Shown here piece by piece: positions 1 to 10,117 of a stretch of DNA of 64,000 bases. Numbering within the stretch: position 1 is the stretch's first letter; every line of letters starts with the position of its first letter. A program made the position numbers and the translations under genes. Below the pieces are notes generated by a model. It ran no database searches and was not told the DNA's origin. It saw only the letters and a program-made list of their open reading frames with translations. The DNA is from a gamma proteobacterium symbiont of Stewartia floridana (lineage in GTDB: Bacteria; Pseudomonadota; Gammaproteobacteria; Chromatiales; Chromatiaceae), in contig NAUB01000023.1 of assembly GCA_003676145.1 (NCBI GenBank), forward strand, positions 248,001 through 312,000. The letters run 5' to 3'.

Positions 1-706
1 TTGTTTAAAAATCGATCTTGATGCGATTACCGCATTTCGTTTAATCGAACATGGAGAAAGAACCCCTTGTGTCTGTTATTACGCCTTCAACACTTTTTCG
101 GATTCACTTTTCCATCTCTTTTTTACAAATCCCTTCGTTTAATTCATCAGTCAGATTGTGGTTAAAGGTAAAACCTCAATCCGACCTTTCAACTAAACGG
201 CGGTAACACAACAGAGTTCTGAGTTCTGCTTGTGTTGTATACAACATAGCATTTGCCGCTCGGATAGATATTAACGAAAGTATCACAGAGAATAGGGGCT
301 TTATGAGGTGAAAGCCCATTCGACCAGGCTATTAAAGGGAGCGTTTTCGTGATCAGAAAATGGGCTAACGCATTGATAAATTGACAACTCACCCACAGCG
401 GCTGAGTGCCCCATCAAGCCGTGGCGTGTCAATTCATCAGATTTGCGGTGCGCCATTTTCTAACTTTTCTGTCACGTCACCTGTGGAACGTCGAACAGAC
501 CACTGATGAACAGAATGGGGATGATGAAGTTGGCTGAACGCCATGGTTTTTGAAACGCTGTAGGCCGGCTCAATTGGACAACAATTGAGATGGAGAACCT
601 TATTGTCCTCACCGGTGAAGTCTGGCGAGCGGGAAACGCGAATGCAATCGTGAAACGACGAAGCGTGGAGACGAATCGCGGCCGGCTAAGCGACCCTGGT
701 GGGCGA
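1..706. other. Gene-free stretch downstream of parB
   Basis: I see no supportable gene here. The longest open frame (positions 189-392, minus strand) has no recognisable protein character and no clear ribosome binding site. In many gammaproteobacteria the next gene after parB is atpI, the first gene of the ATP synthase operon, so this stretch could hold that operon's upstream region. The window ends before that can be seen. No DnaA boxes or parS sites were found in it. Confidence 0.5.
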
Positions 707-1609
707 CTATTTTATGTGGTCCAGGATCCCTTCCAACTCATCCAGACTGTTGTAACCGATCACCAGCTTGCCTTTACCCTTGGAACCCTGTTGCAGATCC
801 ACTTTGGCACCCAGTTTTTCCGACAGGTCGGTGACCAGGCGTTTGATATCCGGATCGACCGGCTGCGCTGCACGCTTGGGTTTGGGGTTTTCAGACTCAC
901 TCTGCATCCGTCGCACCAGGCGTTCGGTCTCCCGCACCGACAACCCCTGGCTGACCACCTGGTTGGCCGCTCTGGTCTGATCTTCACTCTTCAATCCAAG
1001 CAGGGTACGGGCATGGCCCATCTCGATTCGACGCGATTCGACCAGCCCTTTGACCTCTTCATTGAGCTCCAGCAGACGCAGCAGATTGGTTACCGTGGTA
1101 CGGGATTTACCCACCGCTTTGGCCACTTCCTGATGGGTCAACCCGAATTCATGCAGCAGTCGACTCAGGGCATTCGCCTCTTCCAGTGGATTGAGATCCT
1201 CCCGCTGGATATTCTCGATCAGCCCCATCGCCATGGCGGCCTCTTCGGTGACCTCCTTGATCACCACCGGGATCTCATCCAGACCCGCCTGCTGGGCGGC
1301 ACGCCAGCGTCGTTCGCCGGCAATCAGTTCGTAGCGGTCGTTCTCAACAGCACGAACCACCACCGGCTGTATCACCCCTTGAGCGGCAATCGAATCGGCC
1401 AGCTCACGCAGACTGTCCGGGTCGAATTCACGGCGTGGTTGATAGCGACCCCGTTGAATCAGGTCCACAGGCAGCCGAGCCAGGTTGTCCCGCTTGCTCT
1501 CTTTACCACTGCCGCTATCGGTTGTTGCAACTTCCTCTTCCGTGTCAGCCTGCATGCCTCCCAAAAGGGCATCCAGTCCACGTCCTAATCCTCGTTTCTT
1601 TGCCGCCAT
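707..1609 (-). CDS. parB: Chromosome partitioning protein ParB (Spo0J/Noc family)
   Basis: ParB is a CTP-dependent DNA clamp that loads at parS sites and spreads, working with ParA to move the origin region. The 300-residue protein has the expected layout. A basic N-terminus containing GRGLDALLGG is followed by the ParB/Srx-type CTPase domain with the GERRWRA motif (about residues 98-104) and the ENIQREDLNP motif (about 132-141). A helix-turn-helix (about 157-178) and a C-terminal dimerisation segment come next. It lies 13 bp downstream of parA on the same strand, the usual soj-spo0J operon. Two matching parS sites occur in the window inside recF. The plus-strand open frame of 332 codons across the same DNA is a shadow. 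Confidence 0.97.
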   Translation of the reverse strand: MAAKKRGLGRGLDALLGGMQADTEEEVATTDSGSGKESKRDNLARLPVDLIQRGRYQPRREFDPDSLRELADSIAAQGVIQPVVVRAVENDRYELIAGERRWRAAQQAGLDEIPVVIKEVTEEAAMAMGLIENIQREDLNPLEEANALSRLLHEFGLTHQEVAKAVGKSRTTVTNLLRLLELNEEVKGLVESRRIEMGHARTLLGLKSEDQTRAANQVVSQGLSVRETERLVRRMQSESENPKPKRAAQPVDPDIKRLVTDLSEKLGAKVDLQQGSKGKGKLVIGYNSLDELEGILDHIK

Positions 1610-1622
1610 GTCTCTTTATCTC

Positions 1623-2414
1623 TTATACCGTTTGGGCTTCGCTTTGACGCATGCGATGCCGGCGTATCAGCTCACTGGCCAGGGCCAGATAGGAGGTTGC
1701 GCCTCGGGATTGTTTATCATAGATCAACACCGGCAAACCGTGACTCGGTGCCTCGGCCACCCTGACATTGCGTGGAATGATGGTGTTGAACACAGCGTCT
1801 TTGAAGTGGGCCAGCAGTTGACCGGACACATCAATGGCCAGATTATTTCGAGGATCGTGCATGGTGCGCAGAAATCCTTCGATCTGCAGATTGCGATTGA
1901 GGTGGGAACGTATCTGTTCAACCGTATTCATCAGTGCCGACAACCCTTCCAGGGCGTAGTACTCCGTCTGGATGGGGATCAATACCCCATTGGCTGCCAC
2001 CAGCGCGTTGAGGGTCAGCATGTTCAATGACGGAGGACAGTCGATCAGAATATAGTCGTAGTCCTGTTTGGCCGGAGCCAAGGCGATATCAAGACGCTTT
2101 TCCCGCATCGATGTGTTCATCAACCCAACCTCGGCCGCGGTCAGATCCGCATTCGATGGGATGACGTCGTAACCCCCGTCAGGGGAGGTCATCAGGGTCT
2201 CTCGCAGGGTGGCATCCCCAAGCAACAGCTCACAGCTGGTGTTGTCCAGATTATGTTTGTCGATACCACTACCCATACTGGCGTTACCCTGGGGATCCAG
2301 GTCCACCAGCAGGACACGCTTTTTCATGGCCGCCAGGGAGGCCGCCAGATTCACCGTGGTGGTGGTCTTGCCGACGCCGCCCTTCTGGTTGGCAATGGAG
2401 ATGATGTAACCCAT
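1623..2414 (-). CDS. parA: Chromosome partitioning ATPase ParA (Soj)
   Basis: This is the Walker-type ATPase partner of ParB in chromosome segregation. The deviant Walker A motif KGGVGKTTT sits at residues 11-19. The Walker B-like LIDCPP motif is in the middle of the chain, and the DLDPQGNAS segment typical of Soj follows the first strand. The length of 263 residues is normal for chromosomal ParA. It is the first gene of the parA-parB pair. The 300-bp gap upstream, before rsmG, carries one of the long inverted repeats described separately, so parAB may have its own promoter. Confidence 0.97.
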   Translation of the reverse strand: MGYIISIANQKGGVGKTTTTVNLAASLAAMKKRVLLVDLDPQGNASMGSGIDKHNLDNTSCELLLGDATLRETLMTSPDGGYDVIPSNADLTAAEVGLMNTSMREKRLDIALAPAKQDYDYILIDCPPSLNMLTLNALVAANGVLIPIQTEYYALEGLSALMNTVEQIRSHLNRNLQIEGFLRTMHDPRNNLAIDVSGQLLAHFKDAVFNTIIPRNVRVAEAPSHGLPVLIYDKQSRGATSYLALASELIRRHRMRQSEAQTV

Positions 2415-2591
2415 GTTGGTCTACTTGATTCCACAGTTGCAGGAAGGGCCTATCATAACGGCACTGCCGCCCAAGGTGGTAACTTTCTTGGCAAAGTGCC
2501 CCTTGAAAGCCCCATAAAACAGACCAAGGCTCTCACCAAAGGCATTCAATCTCTAACAGTGCAGCGAAATTGAGTCGCCTTGCAGGCGTGG

Positions 2592-2688
2592 CCGCCAATG
2601 AACGCCAATCACCTCAAAACAGCGCGAATAATGCACACAATACGGCCTCAATTTGCTTAAATTCCCGGTAATTGGCGTTCATTGGCGG
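2592..2688. repeat. Long inverted repeat element A (CGCCAAT type)
   Basis: The left arm starts CCGCCAATGAACGCCAATC at 2592. The right arm ends GGCGTTCATTGGCGG at 2688. The 22-bp arms pair with one mismatch around a spacer of about 53 bp. The element lies between rsmG and parA and is followed by the AT-rich phrase TATACTCTTA, which has a close relative after element B. It belongs to the same family as elements B, C, D and E. It could form a large cruciform or RNA hairpin. Its function is unknown. Confidence 0.8.
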
Positions 2689-2714
2689 TTTATACTCTTA
2701 AAAACGCGCCATTC

Positions 2715-3377
2715 CTATGCAAGGGGGTCTTCTGACTTGTCAGGCTCTCTAATGGAGATCAGACAGCGCTCCCCGTCGGTATAAGGCACACTCAACGGCA
2801 CGACGTTACATTCATAGCCCACGGAAAGCTCGTCGATCTCCTGTTGCGGATTTCGCCCTTTCAACGCCAGCAGCAGACTCTCCCGATTACGCAGGTGCCG
2901 GCTTACCTCAAGCAGCGTTGAAAGTGTGGTCACCGCACGGGCCGTCAGTAGATGAAATGGGACTTCCGGCCGATAGGCCTCGAGTCGACTGTGCACCGGG
3001 TGACAGTGATCCAGCCCCAGCTCCATCACCACCTGGCGCAGAAAGCGGATCTTTTTACTGTTGCTGTCGAGCAGGGTGAACTGCATATCCGGCCGCATGA
3101 TTGCGAGTGGAATACCCGGCAGTCCCGGGCCGGTACCCATATCGAGACAGCGCTCTCCCTGCAGGTAGGGCAGAACCACCAGACTGTCGAGCAGATGCCT
3201 GGAGACCATCTCCAGAGGATCGCGCACCGCGGTCAGATTGAAGGCCTTGTTCCATTTGTGCATCAACGCAAGATAGTCGAGCAGTTGCTGCTGCTTGCTC
3301 TCTTCCAGTGACAAGCCCATCAATGAGGTCCCTTCCGCAAGACACCGGCCGCAGGCGATTCTGTCGAATCCGGCCAT
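2715..3377 (-). CDS. rsmG: 16S rRNA (guanine-527-N7)-methyltransferase RsmG
   Basis: RsmG (GidB) methylates G527 of 16S rRNA using S-adenosylmethionine. The SAM-binding motif DMGTGPGLPGIPLAI and the family phrase HKWNKAFNLTAVRDP are present. The gene follows mnmG by 2 bp, the standard gidA-gidB operon. The first ATG at 3377 gives 220 residues. A second ATG at 3320 (about 201 residues, starting MGLSLEESKQ) has a better-looking upstream GGAAGGGA and fits the E. coli length of 207, so it may be the true start. Confidence 0.96.
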   Translation of the reverse strand: MAGFDRIACGRCLAEGTSLMGLSLEESKQQQLLDYLALMHKWNKAFNLTAVRDPLEMVSRHLLDSLVVLPYLQGERCLDMGTGPGLPGIPLAIMRPDMQFTLLDSNSKKIRFLRQVVMELGLDHCHPVHSRLEAYRPEVPFHLLTARAVTTLSTLLEVSRHLRNRESLLLALKGRNPQQEIDELSVGYECNVVPLSVPYTDGERCLISIREPDKSEDPLA

Positions 3378-3379
3378 GA

Positions 3380-5260
3380 TCAGGCGGAGCGCTTTTTCAG
3401 ATGAATCAGCAGCAGAGAGATTGCCGCAGGGGTGACGCCAGGTATCCGGCCCGCCTGTCCCAGGGTTTCGGGTCGATGGCGCTGGAACTTCTCGCGCACT
3501 TCGGAGGAGAGACCCCGCACATTGGTATAGTCCAGATCCTCAGGTAACAGCACCGATTCGTTGGCCCGCTGCTTATCGATCTCTCCCTGCTGACGGGCGA
3601 TATAACCGGCATACTTTGCCTGCACCTCCAGTTGCTCCACCTCTTGCGGTTCCTGCAGACCGGGGCCGAGCCTGGCAATGGTCATCAGCTGCCGATAGCT
3701 GACATTCGGTCTTGCCAGCAGATTCTGGGCACTCGCCTCTTTCGACAAACTGCCTCCCAGGATGTTCTCAGCCTGCTCTGTATCCACATCGGTGGGACGC
3801 AGCCAGAGTTCCTTCAAGCGCTGCTGCTCCCGCTCGATATTCTCCCGTTTGCGGCAGAAGATCTCCCAACGCTGGTCGTCGACGACCCCCAGCTGACGTC
3901 CGGTTTCGGTCAGCCGCAGATCCGCATTGTCTTCTCTCAGCAACAACCGGTACTCTGCCCGGCTGGTGAACATCCGGTAGGGCTCCTGAGTTCCCTGGGT
4001 AATCAGATCATCGACCAGAACACCCAGATAGGCCTCATCTCTTCTCGGTGACCAGGGCTCCAATTGCTTACTGAAGCGCACCGCATTGATACCGGCCAGC
4101 AGGCCCTGCGCTGCCGCCTCCTCATAACCGGTGGTGCCGTTGATCTGTCCGGCAAAAAAGAGGCCGTCGATAAATTTGGTCTGCAGCGAGGATTTCAAAT
4201 CTCTCGGATCGAAAAAGTCATACTCGATGGCATAGCCTGGACGGGTGATATGGGCGTTCTCGAAACCCTTCATCGAGCGCACCAGCTGATACTGGATATC
4301 GAACGGCAGACTGGTGGAGATACCGTTGGGGTAGATTTCGTGGGTATCGAGACCTTCAGGTTCAATAAAGATCTGATGTGAATCCTTGTCGGCGAAGCGA
4401 ACGATCTTGTCTTCTATGGAGGGACAGTATCTGGGTCCGACCCCCTCGATCACACCGGCATACATGGGTGAGCGGGCGAGCCCGCCACGAATGATCTCAT
4501 GGGTCTGCTGGTTGGTGTGGGTGATATGACAGCTGACCTGTGGTGGATGCTGCTCACGCTTGCCAAGGAAGGAGAATACCGGTGTCGGGGTATCGCCCGG
4601 CTGAGCCTGCAGTTGAGAATAGTCGATGCTGCGGCCATCAATTCTCGGCGGAGTTCCGGTCTTCAGCCGTTCCACCCGAAAGGGCAGATCCCTGAGACGC
4701 TGGGAAAGCGCGTTCGAGGGCGGATCACCGGCCCGGCCTCCCTCATAGTTCGAAAGCCCGATGTGGATCCGGCCGCCGAGAAAGGTACCCACGGTTAACA
4801 CCACCGCATCGGCACGGAACTTGAGACCCATCTGGGTCACCACCCCGGTGACTCGATCCTGCTCCACCAGCAGATCGTCCACCGCCTGTTGGAAGAGTTG
4901 AAGATTGGCCTGATTCTCCAGCCGATGACGAATCGCGGCCTTATACCGCACCCGGTCTGCCTGGGCTCGGGTGGCTCTCACCGCCGCCCCTTTGCGGGAG
5001 TTGAGAATACGGAACTGAATACCGCCAAGATCGGCCGCCTGCGCCATCGCGCCACCCAGTGCATCCACCTCTTTCACCAGGTGTCCTTTTCCGATCCCGC
5101 CAATCGCCGGATTGCAGCTCATCTGACCCAGAGTCTCGATATTGTGAGTCAGCAGCAGCGTCCGGGCACCCATCCGAGCCGCCGCAAGGGCCGCTTCCGT
5201 ACCGGCATGGCCGCCACCCACCACAATCACATCAAACTTATCGGTAAACAACATTGTCAT
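3380..5260 (-). CDS. mnmG: tRNA uridine-34 5-carboxymethylaminomethyl modification enzyme MnmG
   Basis: MnmG (GidA) is the FAD-dependent partner of MnmE. Together they install the cmnm5 group on U34 of certain tRNAs. The dinucleotide-binding motif [12 protein letters not shown] is at the N-terminus. The family signatures [12 protein letters not shown] and [21 protein letters not shown] also occur. The reading frame is open to 5320, but homologues start at [15 protein letters not shown], so I place the start at the ATG of 5260 or 5254 (624-626 residues; E. coli has 629). The gene heads the mnmG-rsmG-(parA-parB) block. Confidence 0.97.
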   Translation of the reverse strand: MTMLFTDKFDVIVVGGGHAGTEAALAAARMGARTLLLTHNIETLGQMSCNPAIGGIGKGHLVKEVDALGGAMAQAADLGGIQFRILNSRKGAAVRATRAQADRVRYKAAIRHRLENQANLQLFQQAVDDLLVEQDRVTGVVTQMGLKFRADAVVLTVGTFLGGRIHIGLSNYEGGRAGDPPSNALSQRLRDLPFRVERLKTGTPPRIDGRSIDYSQLQAQPGDTPTPVFSFLGKREQHPPQVSCHITHTNQQTHEIIRGGLARSPMYAGVIEGVGPRYCPSIEDKIVRFADKDSHQIFIEPEGLDTHEIYPNGISTSLPFDIQYQLVRSMKGFENAHITRPGYAIEYDFFDPRDLKSSLQTKFIDGLFFAGQINGTTGYEEAAAQGLLAGINAVRFSKQLEPWSPRRDEAYLGVLVDDLITQGTQEPYRMFTSRAEYRLLLREDNADLRLTETGRQLGVVDDQRWEIFCRKRENIEREQQRLKELWLRPTDVDTEQAENILGGSLSKEASAQNLLARPNVSYRQLMTIARLGPGLQEPQEVEQLEVQAKYAGYIARQQGEIDKQRANESVLLPEDLDYTNVRGLSSEVREKFQRHRPETLGQAGRIPGVTPAAISLLLIHLKKRSA

Positions 5261-5320
5261 AACTATTCGCGGATTCGCTGCTTGCCTGTGTAGCCTGTTT
5301 TCCAACCAGATTGATGGCAA

Positions 5321-5560
5321 GCGAGCTGAAACTGGTGTATCGAACCCGGCATTTTAACTGATTCATCCCGCTAATGAGACGATTTATCAAACGCCATCGG
5401 ATTCACTATAGCCATTTATCCCTATTTATACAGACAACTTAGGATTGCTCAGGATGGCCGGTCAATCGCAATCAAGAGGAATCTTTACAGCATAGGCTGA
5501 TAAATGTGCAATCGGTACTAAACCTGCATTGGGAGCCTGCCGATCCATTATGCTGATACC
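5321..5560. other. Divergent intergenic region between mnmG and the MoxR operon
   Basis: This gap must hold the promoters of both divergent transcripts. In E. coli the stretch upstream of mnmG is oriC. Here I find no TTATCCACA box, only an off-consensus TTATCCCTA near 5418, so I do not call an origin here. The dnaA-dnaN gap is a much better candidate. Confidence 0.5.
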
Positions 5561-5611
5561 ATGATCGACGACAAAGTCACCGATCAGCCCGATACAACAA
5601 GAGGAACAACC

Positions 5612-6529
5612 ATGGGTCCTGAATTAGCCGAGGCAATCAAAGCAGCAGGCAATATCCTGCTGGGTAAACAGGAGGTGGTGAAACTCTCCCTGACCTGTCT
5701 GCTTGCCAGAGGTCACCTGTTGATCGAGGATGTTCCCGGTGTGGGTAAAACCACCCTGGCCCATACCCTGGCACATCTGCTCGGACTCAACTATCAGCGC
5801 ATTCAATTCACCAGCGATCTGCTGCCTTCAGACATTATCGGGGTTTCGGTATTCGATACCAATCAGCAGAACTTTCAGTTTCATCGGGGGCCGATCTTCG
5901 CTCAGGTGGTGCTCGCCGATGAGATCAATCGGGCCACACCCAAGGCTCAGAGCGCCCTGCTTGAAGCCATGGAAGAGCGACAGGTCACCACAGACGGAGC
6001 AACCTACAACCTGCCGGAACCCTTCTTTGTCATCGCCACGCAGAATCCGAGCCATCAGGTGGGTACCTTTCCTCTACCCGAATCCCAACTCGATCGCTTT
6101 CTGATGCGCATCAGCATCGGCTATCCCGGCCGAAGCGCGGAGCGTGATCTGTTGGCCGGTGGAGATCGCCGGGCCGCATTGGAAGATCACCCGGTGGTTC
6201 TCGACAGTCAGCAACTCTCGGAATATCAGCAACAGGTCGCCAAGGTTCATGTGGCCGATGCCCTGATCGAATATTGTCAGGACATTTTGGCACACACCAG
6301 AAACATGCCCGATTATCGACTCGGCCTGTCGCCCAGAGCCGGATTGGCAATGTTGCAGGCGGCCCGGGCCTGGGCCTTTCTTGAGGATCGTGATCTTGTG
6401 CTGCCAGAGGATCTTCAGGCGATACTGCCGGCAACCATCGGTCACCGACTGCAGACCTCCGGCGAGAAGATGTCGGTTTCCGGAGATGGTCTGGTGAAGG
6501 ATCTGTTGAACAAAATACCGCTACCCTGA
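5612..6529 (+). CDS. MoxR-family AAA+ ATPase
   Basis: This is a MoxR-type AAA+ ATPase, thought to act as a chaperone for maturation of partner proteins encoded next to it. The Walker A motif is in DVPGVGKTTLA near the N-terminus. The Walker B motif is in LADEINRATPKAQSALLEAMEE. The ATQNP sensor segment and the LPESQLDRFLMR arginine-finger region follow. The frame is open from 5561, but the ATG at 5612 (305 residues, MGPELAEAIK) has AGAGGA about 7 bases upstream and matches family length. It is the first gene of a three-gene operon with a DUF58 protein and a transglutaminase, a widely conserved arrangement. Confidence 0.93.
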   Translation: MGPELAEAIKAAGNILLGKQEVVKLSLTCLLARGHLLIEDVPGVGKTTLAHTLAHLLGLNYQRIQFTSDLLPSDIIGVSVFDTNQQNFQFHRGPIFAQVVLADEINRATPKAQSALLEAMEERQVTTDGATYNLPEPFFVIATQNPSHQVGTFPLPESQLDRFLMRISIGYPGRSAERDLLAGGDRRAALEDHPVVLDSQQLSEYQQQVAKVHVADALIEYCQDILAHTRNMPDYRLGLSPRAGLAMLQAARAWAFLEDRDLVLPEDLQAILPATIGHRLQTSGEKMSVSGDGLVKDLLNKIPLP

Positions 6530-6537
6530 TCGGCACC

Positions 6538-7506
6538 ATGACCCGCTCCTCACTCTATCGTTGGTTCAGACAGTTCCGCCGCCAGGCCAAACCGGATAGC
6601 TATGGCGGTGTCACCGTGAAAGCCAGAAGTATCTATATACTGCCCACCAAACAGGGCCTGCTGCTGGCGGTGGTACTGTTGGCGATGCTGGTCGGTTCGA
6701 TCAACTACGGCAGTAATCTTGGTCACCTGGCGACATTTCTTCTTGGTGGTATCTGGATCACCACCATTCTGCATACCTGGCGTAATCTGTTGGGCCTGAG
6801 ACTGCAACCGCAACATGTGGATGCGGTGTTCGCCGGGGAGTCGGCGGATTTCTGCCTGTCGCTGATCAATCCGTCGAACCTCGACCGTTTTGCAATCACC
6901 CTGAAACAGAAAAAAAACTTCGGTGACAGTCTCGATATTCCAAACAATGAGCAGCTGCCGATCCATCTCCCGCTGGTAAGTAAAAAACGCGGTCTGTTCG
7001 AACTGCCGCAGATCACTCTACACACCACCTATCCACTGGGTCTGTTTCATGCCTGGACTTATGCGGAAATCGATCTCAGCTGTCTGGTCTATCCAAAACC
7101 GGCGGAACGGGGTGATCCGCCTGTTACCGAGAGTTATACAAAGAGCAGCAGTGGCGACCGGGGGGTTGGCAGTGATGACTTTGTTGGACTGCGAACCTTT
7201 CGCACCGGTGACTCACCGAAACAGATCGACTGGAAGGCCTATGCCCGACAGCAGGGCCTGATGAGCAAACAGTTCGGTGGCGACCGCCATCTGGAGATCA
7301 CTCTGGATTGGGATCTGATACCGGAACAGGAACCTGAACGACGACTCAGTCTGTTATGCCGGTTCATACTGCAGCAGGAGGAGTTAAGACACGCCTATGC
7401 GATGAAAATACCGGGTCTCTCCATAGCCAGCGGGCTGGGCAGCGGCCATATGCAGAAGTGCCTCAGCGCTTTGGCACTATACGGAATTGCCGATGCAGAT
7501 CGCTGA
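6538..7506 (+). CDS. DUF58 domain-containing membrane-anchored protein
   Basis: The protein has 322 residues. Two hydrophobic segments near residues 37-80 are followed by a soluble region. The DUF58 signature is seen in the region DFVGLRTFRTGDSPKQIDWKAY (about residues 218-239), here with R-x-G-D and the WKAYAR continuation. DUF58 proteins resemble von Willebrand A folds and almost always sit beside a MoxR ATPase. It starts 8 bp after the MoxR gene and overlaps the start of the transglutaminase gene, so the three are probably co-translated. The molecular role of DUF58 is not established. Confidence 0.9.
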   Translation: MTRSSLYRWFRQFRRQAKPDSYGGVTVKARSIYILPTKQGLLLAVVLLAMLVGSINYGSNLGHLATFLLGGIWITTILHTWRNLLGLRLQPQHVDAVFAGESADFCLSLINPSNLDRFAITLKQKKNFGDSLDIPNNEQLPIHLPLVSKKRGLFELPQITLHTTYPLGLFHAWTYAEIDLSCLVYPKPAERGDPPVTESYTKSSSGDRGVGSDDFVGLRTFRTGDSPKQIDWKAYARQQGLMSKQFGGDRHLEITLDWDLIPEQEPERRLSLLCRFILQQEELRHAYAMKIPGLSIASGLGSGHMQKCLSALALYGIADADR

Positions 7507-9475
7507 TCACACTCTGACGGCAAGACAGCATCTGCTGGTCAGCCTGTGTGCCGGGTTGGCAATCGCGCCTCATACCCTGCACGTTCCCCTTCCAATCTCT
7601 CTGTTTCTGATCTTTCTCTTTGTCTGGCGACTTACGGCGCTTCGCTATCCACAATTCCAACCGGGTCGATGGTTGCTGGTACTGACAACCCTGGGTGGTG
7701 TGATCCTCACATTCAGCCAATACCATACTCTGATCGGCCGGGACGCGGGTGTCGGTCTGCTGACCGTGATGATGATGCTTAAAATACTGGAGGTACGAAG
7801 ACGTCAGGATCTCTATGTGGCCGTCTTCATCTCCTACTTTGTGATCATCACCCATTTTCTGTTTGATCAATCGATGGTGATGGCCCTCTATCTGTTTTCC
7901 GTAATGGTCTGCTTGACCGCCCTGCTGATTGAGATCAATCGCATCAAACCATCCGCCACCACTCTGGAACCCTTCGTCAGAACCGGGATCATCACACTGC
8001 AGGCGATTCCGATCGCCATTGTGTTGTTCGTTATTTTTCCCCGCTTGAGTCAACCCCTCTGGAATCTTGGTATCGGCAGCAGCGGTACCACCGGTCTCAG
8101 TGACCGGATGACACCGGGACAGATTGCCGAGCTGATCGAATCACCGGAGGTTGCCTTCCGGGTAAGTTTCGACACCGAGGCACCAGCCGCAGAACAACGT
8201 TACTGGCGAGGCCTGGTGATCTGGGATACGGACGGACACAGCTGGTTCAATCGAAAGGACCAGGTGCGTGAAAGACACATGCAACTCAAAGCCCATGGGG
8301 AACACAGTTACGAGGTATTCCTCGAAGCACACCAACAGCGCTGGTTGTATGCCCTCGACATCCCTGTCAGTAGCAAACAGAGGTTCAGGCTTTCACAGGA
8401 TCTGATCCTACAGAGAAGGGAGCCGGTCAGACGATCATTGACCTATCAGGTTCGTTCCACAACCGAGCAGCAGAACAAGGTTGTCATGCCCGGTATGCTG
8501 CAACGCGCACTGGAGCTGCCGGACAATGTCACCCAAAGGCAATTCGAACTGGTTGAAGGTTGGCGCGCTAACGCCAAGTCACCCAGAGAAATAGTCGAAC
8601 TAGCACTGAGCCACTTCAATAAACAACCTTTTGTCTACACACTCACGCCGCCCCGTTACCTGGACAACCCAATCGATCAGTTTCTATTCGATGCTCAAGA
8701 GGGATTCTGCGAACACTATGCAACCAGCTTTACCCAACTGATGCGTATCGCGGGTATACCCACCCGTCTGGTGCTGGGTTATCAGGGTGGTGAATACAAT
8801 GAACTGGGAGACTACTTCATCATCCGCCAATACGATGCTCACGCCTGGACGGAGGTCTGGCTGGAAGAGAGCGGATGGTTGCGAGTCGACCCAACAGCAG
8901 CTGTCGCGCCGGAACGCATACGTTTTCAACTGAGAAATGATTTCGGCACAGAGGGATCGCCGGCGATGTTTCAGCTCGACGAACTGGGGCTGGTCGGTTC
9001 AAGCCTGCGGCGCTTCGCCCATATGCTGGATAATGCCAATATCCAGTGGCGCCGCTGGATCATCGGTTACAGCCGGGAGCACCAGTTCTCTCTGATGCGA
9101 AATTTCGGCTTCGACACGCTGACGCCACTTCAGTGGAGCCTTATCACCATCGGGCTGATCGCCATACCTCTGATGCTGGTTGCTCTGCGACTGGTACTGT
9201 CGGGAAGAAAACAACCGCTCCCGGAGATTATTGCCTACGAGCGGTTTTGCAAAAAACTTGCCCGTCTGGGCATCAGCAGGAAAACCTATGAAGGTCCGAT
9301 GGACTACGCGAAACGGGCGATTGGTGAGCGGCCCGATCTGACCGCACCCATCAGCAGAATTACGGCCCTCTACATCAAACTACGCTATGGGCCCAATGCC
9401 GACAAAAGCCAGAGCAAAAAGCTGCTTCAGCAGGTAAGGCAGTTCCGCCCTGGCCGGCAGAAGCCGGGCACCTGA
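7493..9475 (+). CDS. TgpA-type membrane transglutaminase-like protein (DUF3488)
   Basis: This is an inner-membrane protein with a periplasmic transglutaminase-like domain. The first 200 residues or so are strongly hydrophobic with several membrane helices. The core domain carries the papain-like triad: Cys in EGFCEHYATSF, His in YDAHAWTEVWL and Asp in LRVDPTAAV. A further membrane helix lies near residue 560, before a C-terminal DUF4129-like tail. The relative TgpA of Pseudomonas is essential, with an unclear substrate. The open frame begins at a TTG at 7487. The ATG at 7493 gives 660 residues and overlaps the end of the DUF58 gene. Confidence 0.93.
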   Translation: MQIADHTLTARQHLLVSLCAGLAIAPHTLHVPLPISLFLIFLFVWRLTALRYPQFQPGRWLLVLTTLGGVILTFSQYHTLIGRDAGVGLLTVMMMLKILEVRRRQDLYVAVFISYFVIITHFLFDQSMVMALYLFSVMVCLTALLIEINRIKPSATTLEPFVRTGIITLQAIPIAIVLFVIFPRLSQPLWNLGIGSSGTTGLSDRMTPGQIAELIESPEVAFRVSFDTEAPAAEQRYWRGLVIWDTDGHSWFNRKDQVRERHMQLKAHGEHSYEVFLEAHQQRWLYALDIPVSSKQRFRLSQDLILQRREPVRRSLTYQVRSTTEQQNKVVMPGMLQRALELPDNVTQRQFELVEGWRANAKSPREIVELALSHFNKQPFVYTLTPPRYLDNPIDQFLFDAQEGFCEHYATSFTQLMRIAGIPTRLVLGYQGGEYNELGDYFIIRQYDAHAWTEVWLEESGWLRVDPTAAVAPERIRFQLRNDFGTEGSPAMFQLDELGLVGSSLRRFAHMLDNANIQWRRWIIGYSREHQFSLMRNFGFDTLTPLQWSLITIGLIAIPLMLVALRLVLSGRKQPLPEIIAYERFCKKLARLGISRKTYEGPMDYAKRAIGERPDLTAPISRITALYIKLRYGPNADKSQSKKLLQQVRQFRPGRQKPGT

Positions 9476-9499
9476 CCAGGTTAAAATCGGCTCGGTGAC

Positions 9500-9736
9500 T
9501 CAGTCATGCAGTATGGCGTACAACTTGTCTTTCAACAGGACACGCCTTTTTTTCATCTCTTCGATATGAAAATCTGAGACCGGTGTACTCAACTCTTCCA
9601 GATTACGGATATGGGCATCCAGCCAATCGTACTCATCCATTAAATTGTGAAACACCTCATTCGTTTTACGCAGATCCGCGATTTTTTCTGCGTATTCGGG
9701 AAATTCATGCAACAGATCGTGTGACTCGCCCAGCAT
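9500..9736 (-). CDS. YdcH-like small helical protein (DUF465)
   Basis: This is a 78-residue, charged, all-helical protein. The layout matches the DUF465/YdcH family: SHDLLHEFPEYAEKI near the N-terminus, a central LDAHIRNLEE, and a C-terminal EEMKKRRVLLKDKL. The biochemical function of the family is unknown. It lies convergent to the transglutaminase gene, 24 bp away, and seems to be a single-gene transcript. AAGAGGAGAGAAAG upstream of the ATG is a strong ribosome binding site. Confidence 0.88.
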   Translation of the reverse strand: MLGESHDLLHEFPEYAEKIADLRKTNEVFHNLMDEYDWLDAHIRNLEELSTPVSDFHIEEMKKRRVLLKDKLYAILHD

Positions 9737-9976
9737 CTTTCTCTCCTCTTATTAAGAATCTCTATTTCAACACCTTAAAGCGACTCTGGCTATGGCAACA
9801 ATGTACTGAATCAAAAAAAACCGAGAAATTTAGTACAACGGGTGTAGTGTCTCATATTAAATGCGTGATATCCGAGGCACCCTTGGGATCGCAACCCATC
9901 AGCGATGAATGACACTTACTTAATGCATTTAACGACCCTACTTAACTGAAGAAGTTGGGCCAACCTCAGAGATTAA

Positions 9977-10073
9977 CAGCCAATGGACGCCAACCACCGC
10001 GAAACTACGCAAATAGAGGCCCCAATGTGAGCGTGATTCGCGGTATTTTGCGCTGATTAGCGTACATTGGCGG
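9977..10073. repeat. Long inverted repeat element B
   Basis: This is a diverged member of the CGCCAAT palindrome family. The left arm begins CAGCCAATGGACGCCAACC and the right arm ends GCGTACATTGGCGG. The arms, about 38 bp long, pair imperfectly around a short spacer. The 3' flank TTTATTCTCTTAA resembles the flank of element A. It sits in the gap between the YdcH-like gene and the 3' end of mnmE. Confidence 0.7.
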
Positions 10074-10117
10074 TTTATTCTCTTAAGTAAGCACCATTCT
10101 CACCAGTGATGAAAACA

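Noticed and set aside
189-392. 67-codon minus-strand frame near the window start
   Set aside because: No ribosome binding site or recognisable sequence.
590-1588. 332-codon plus-strand open frame over parB
   Set aside because: It is an antisense shadow of an unmistakable ParB gene, and the sequence has no protein-family character.
5321-5560. Origin of replication upstream of mnmG, as in E. coli
   Set aside because: No TTATCCACA boxes. The dnaA-dnaN gap has four.
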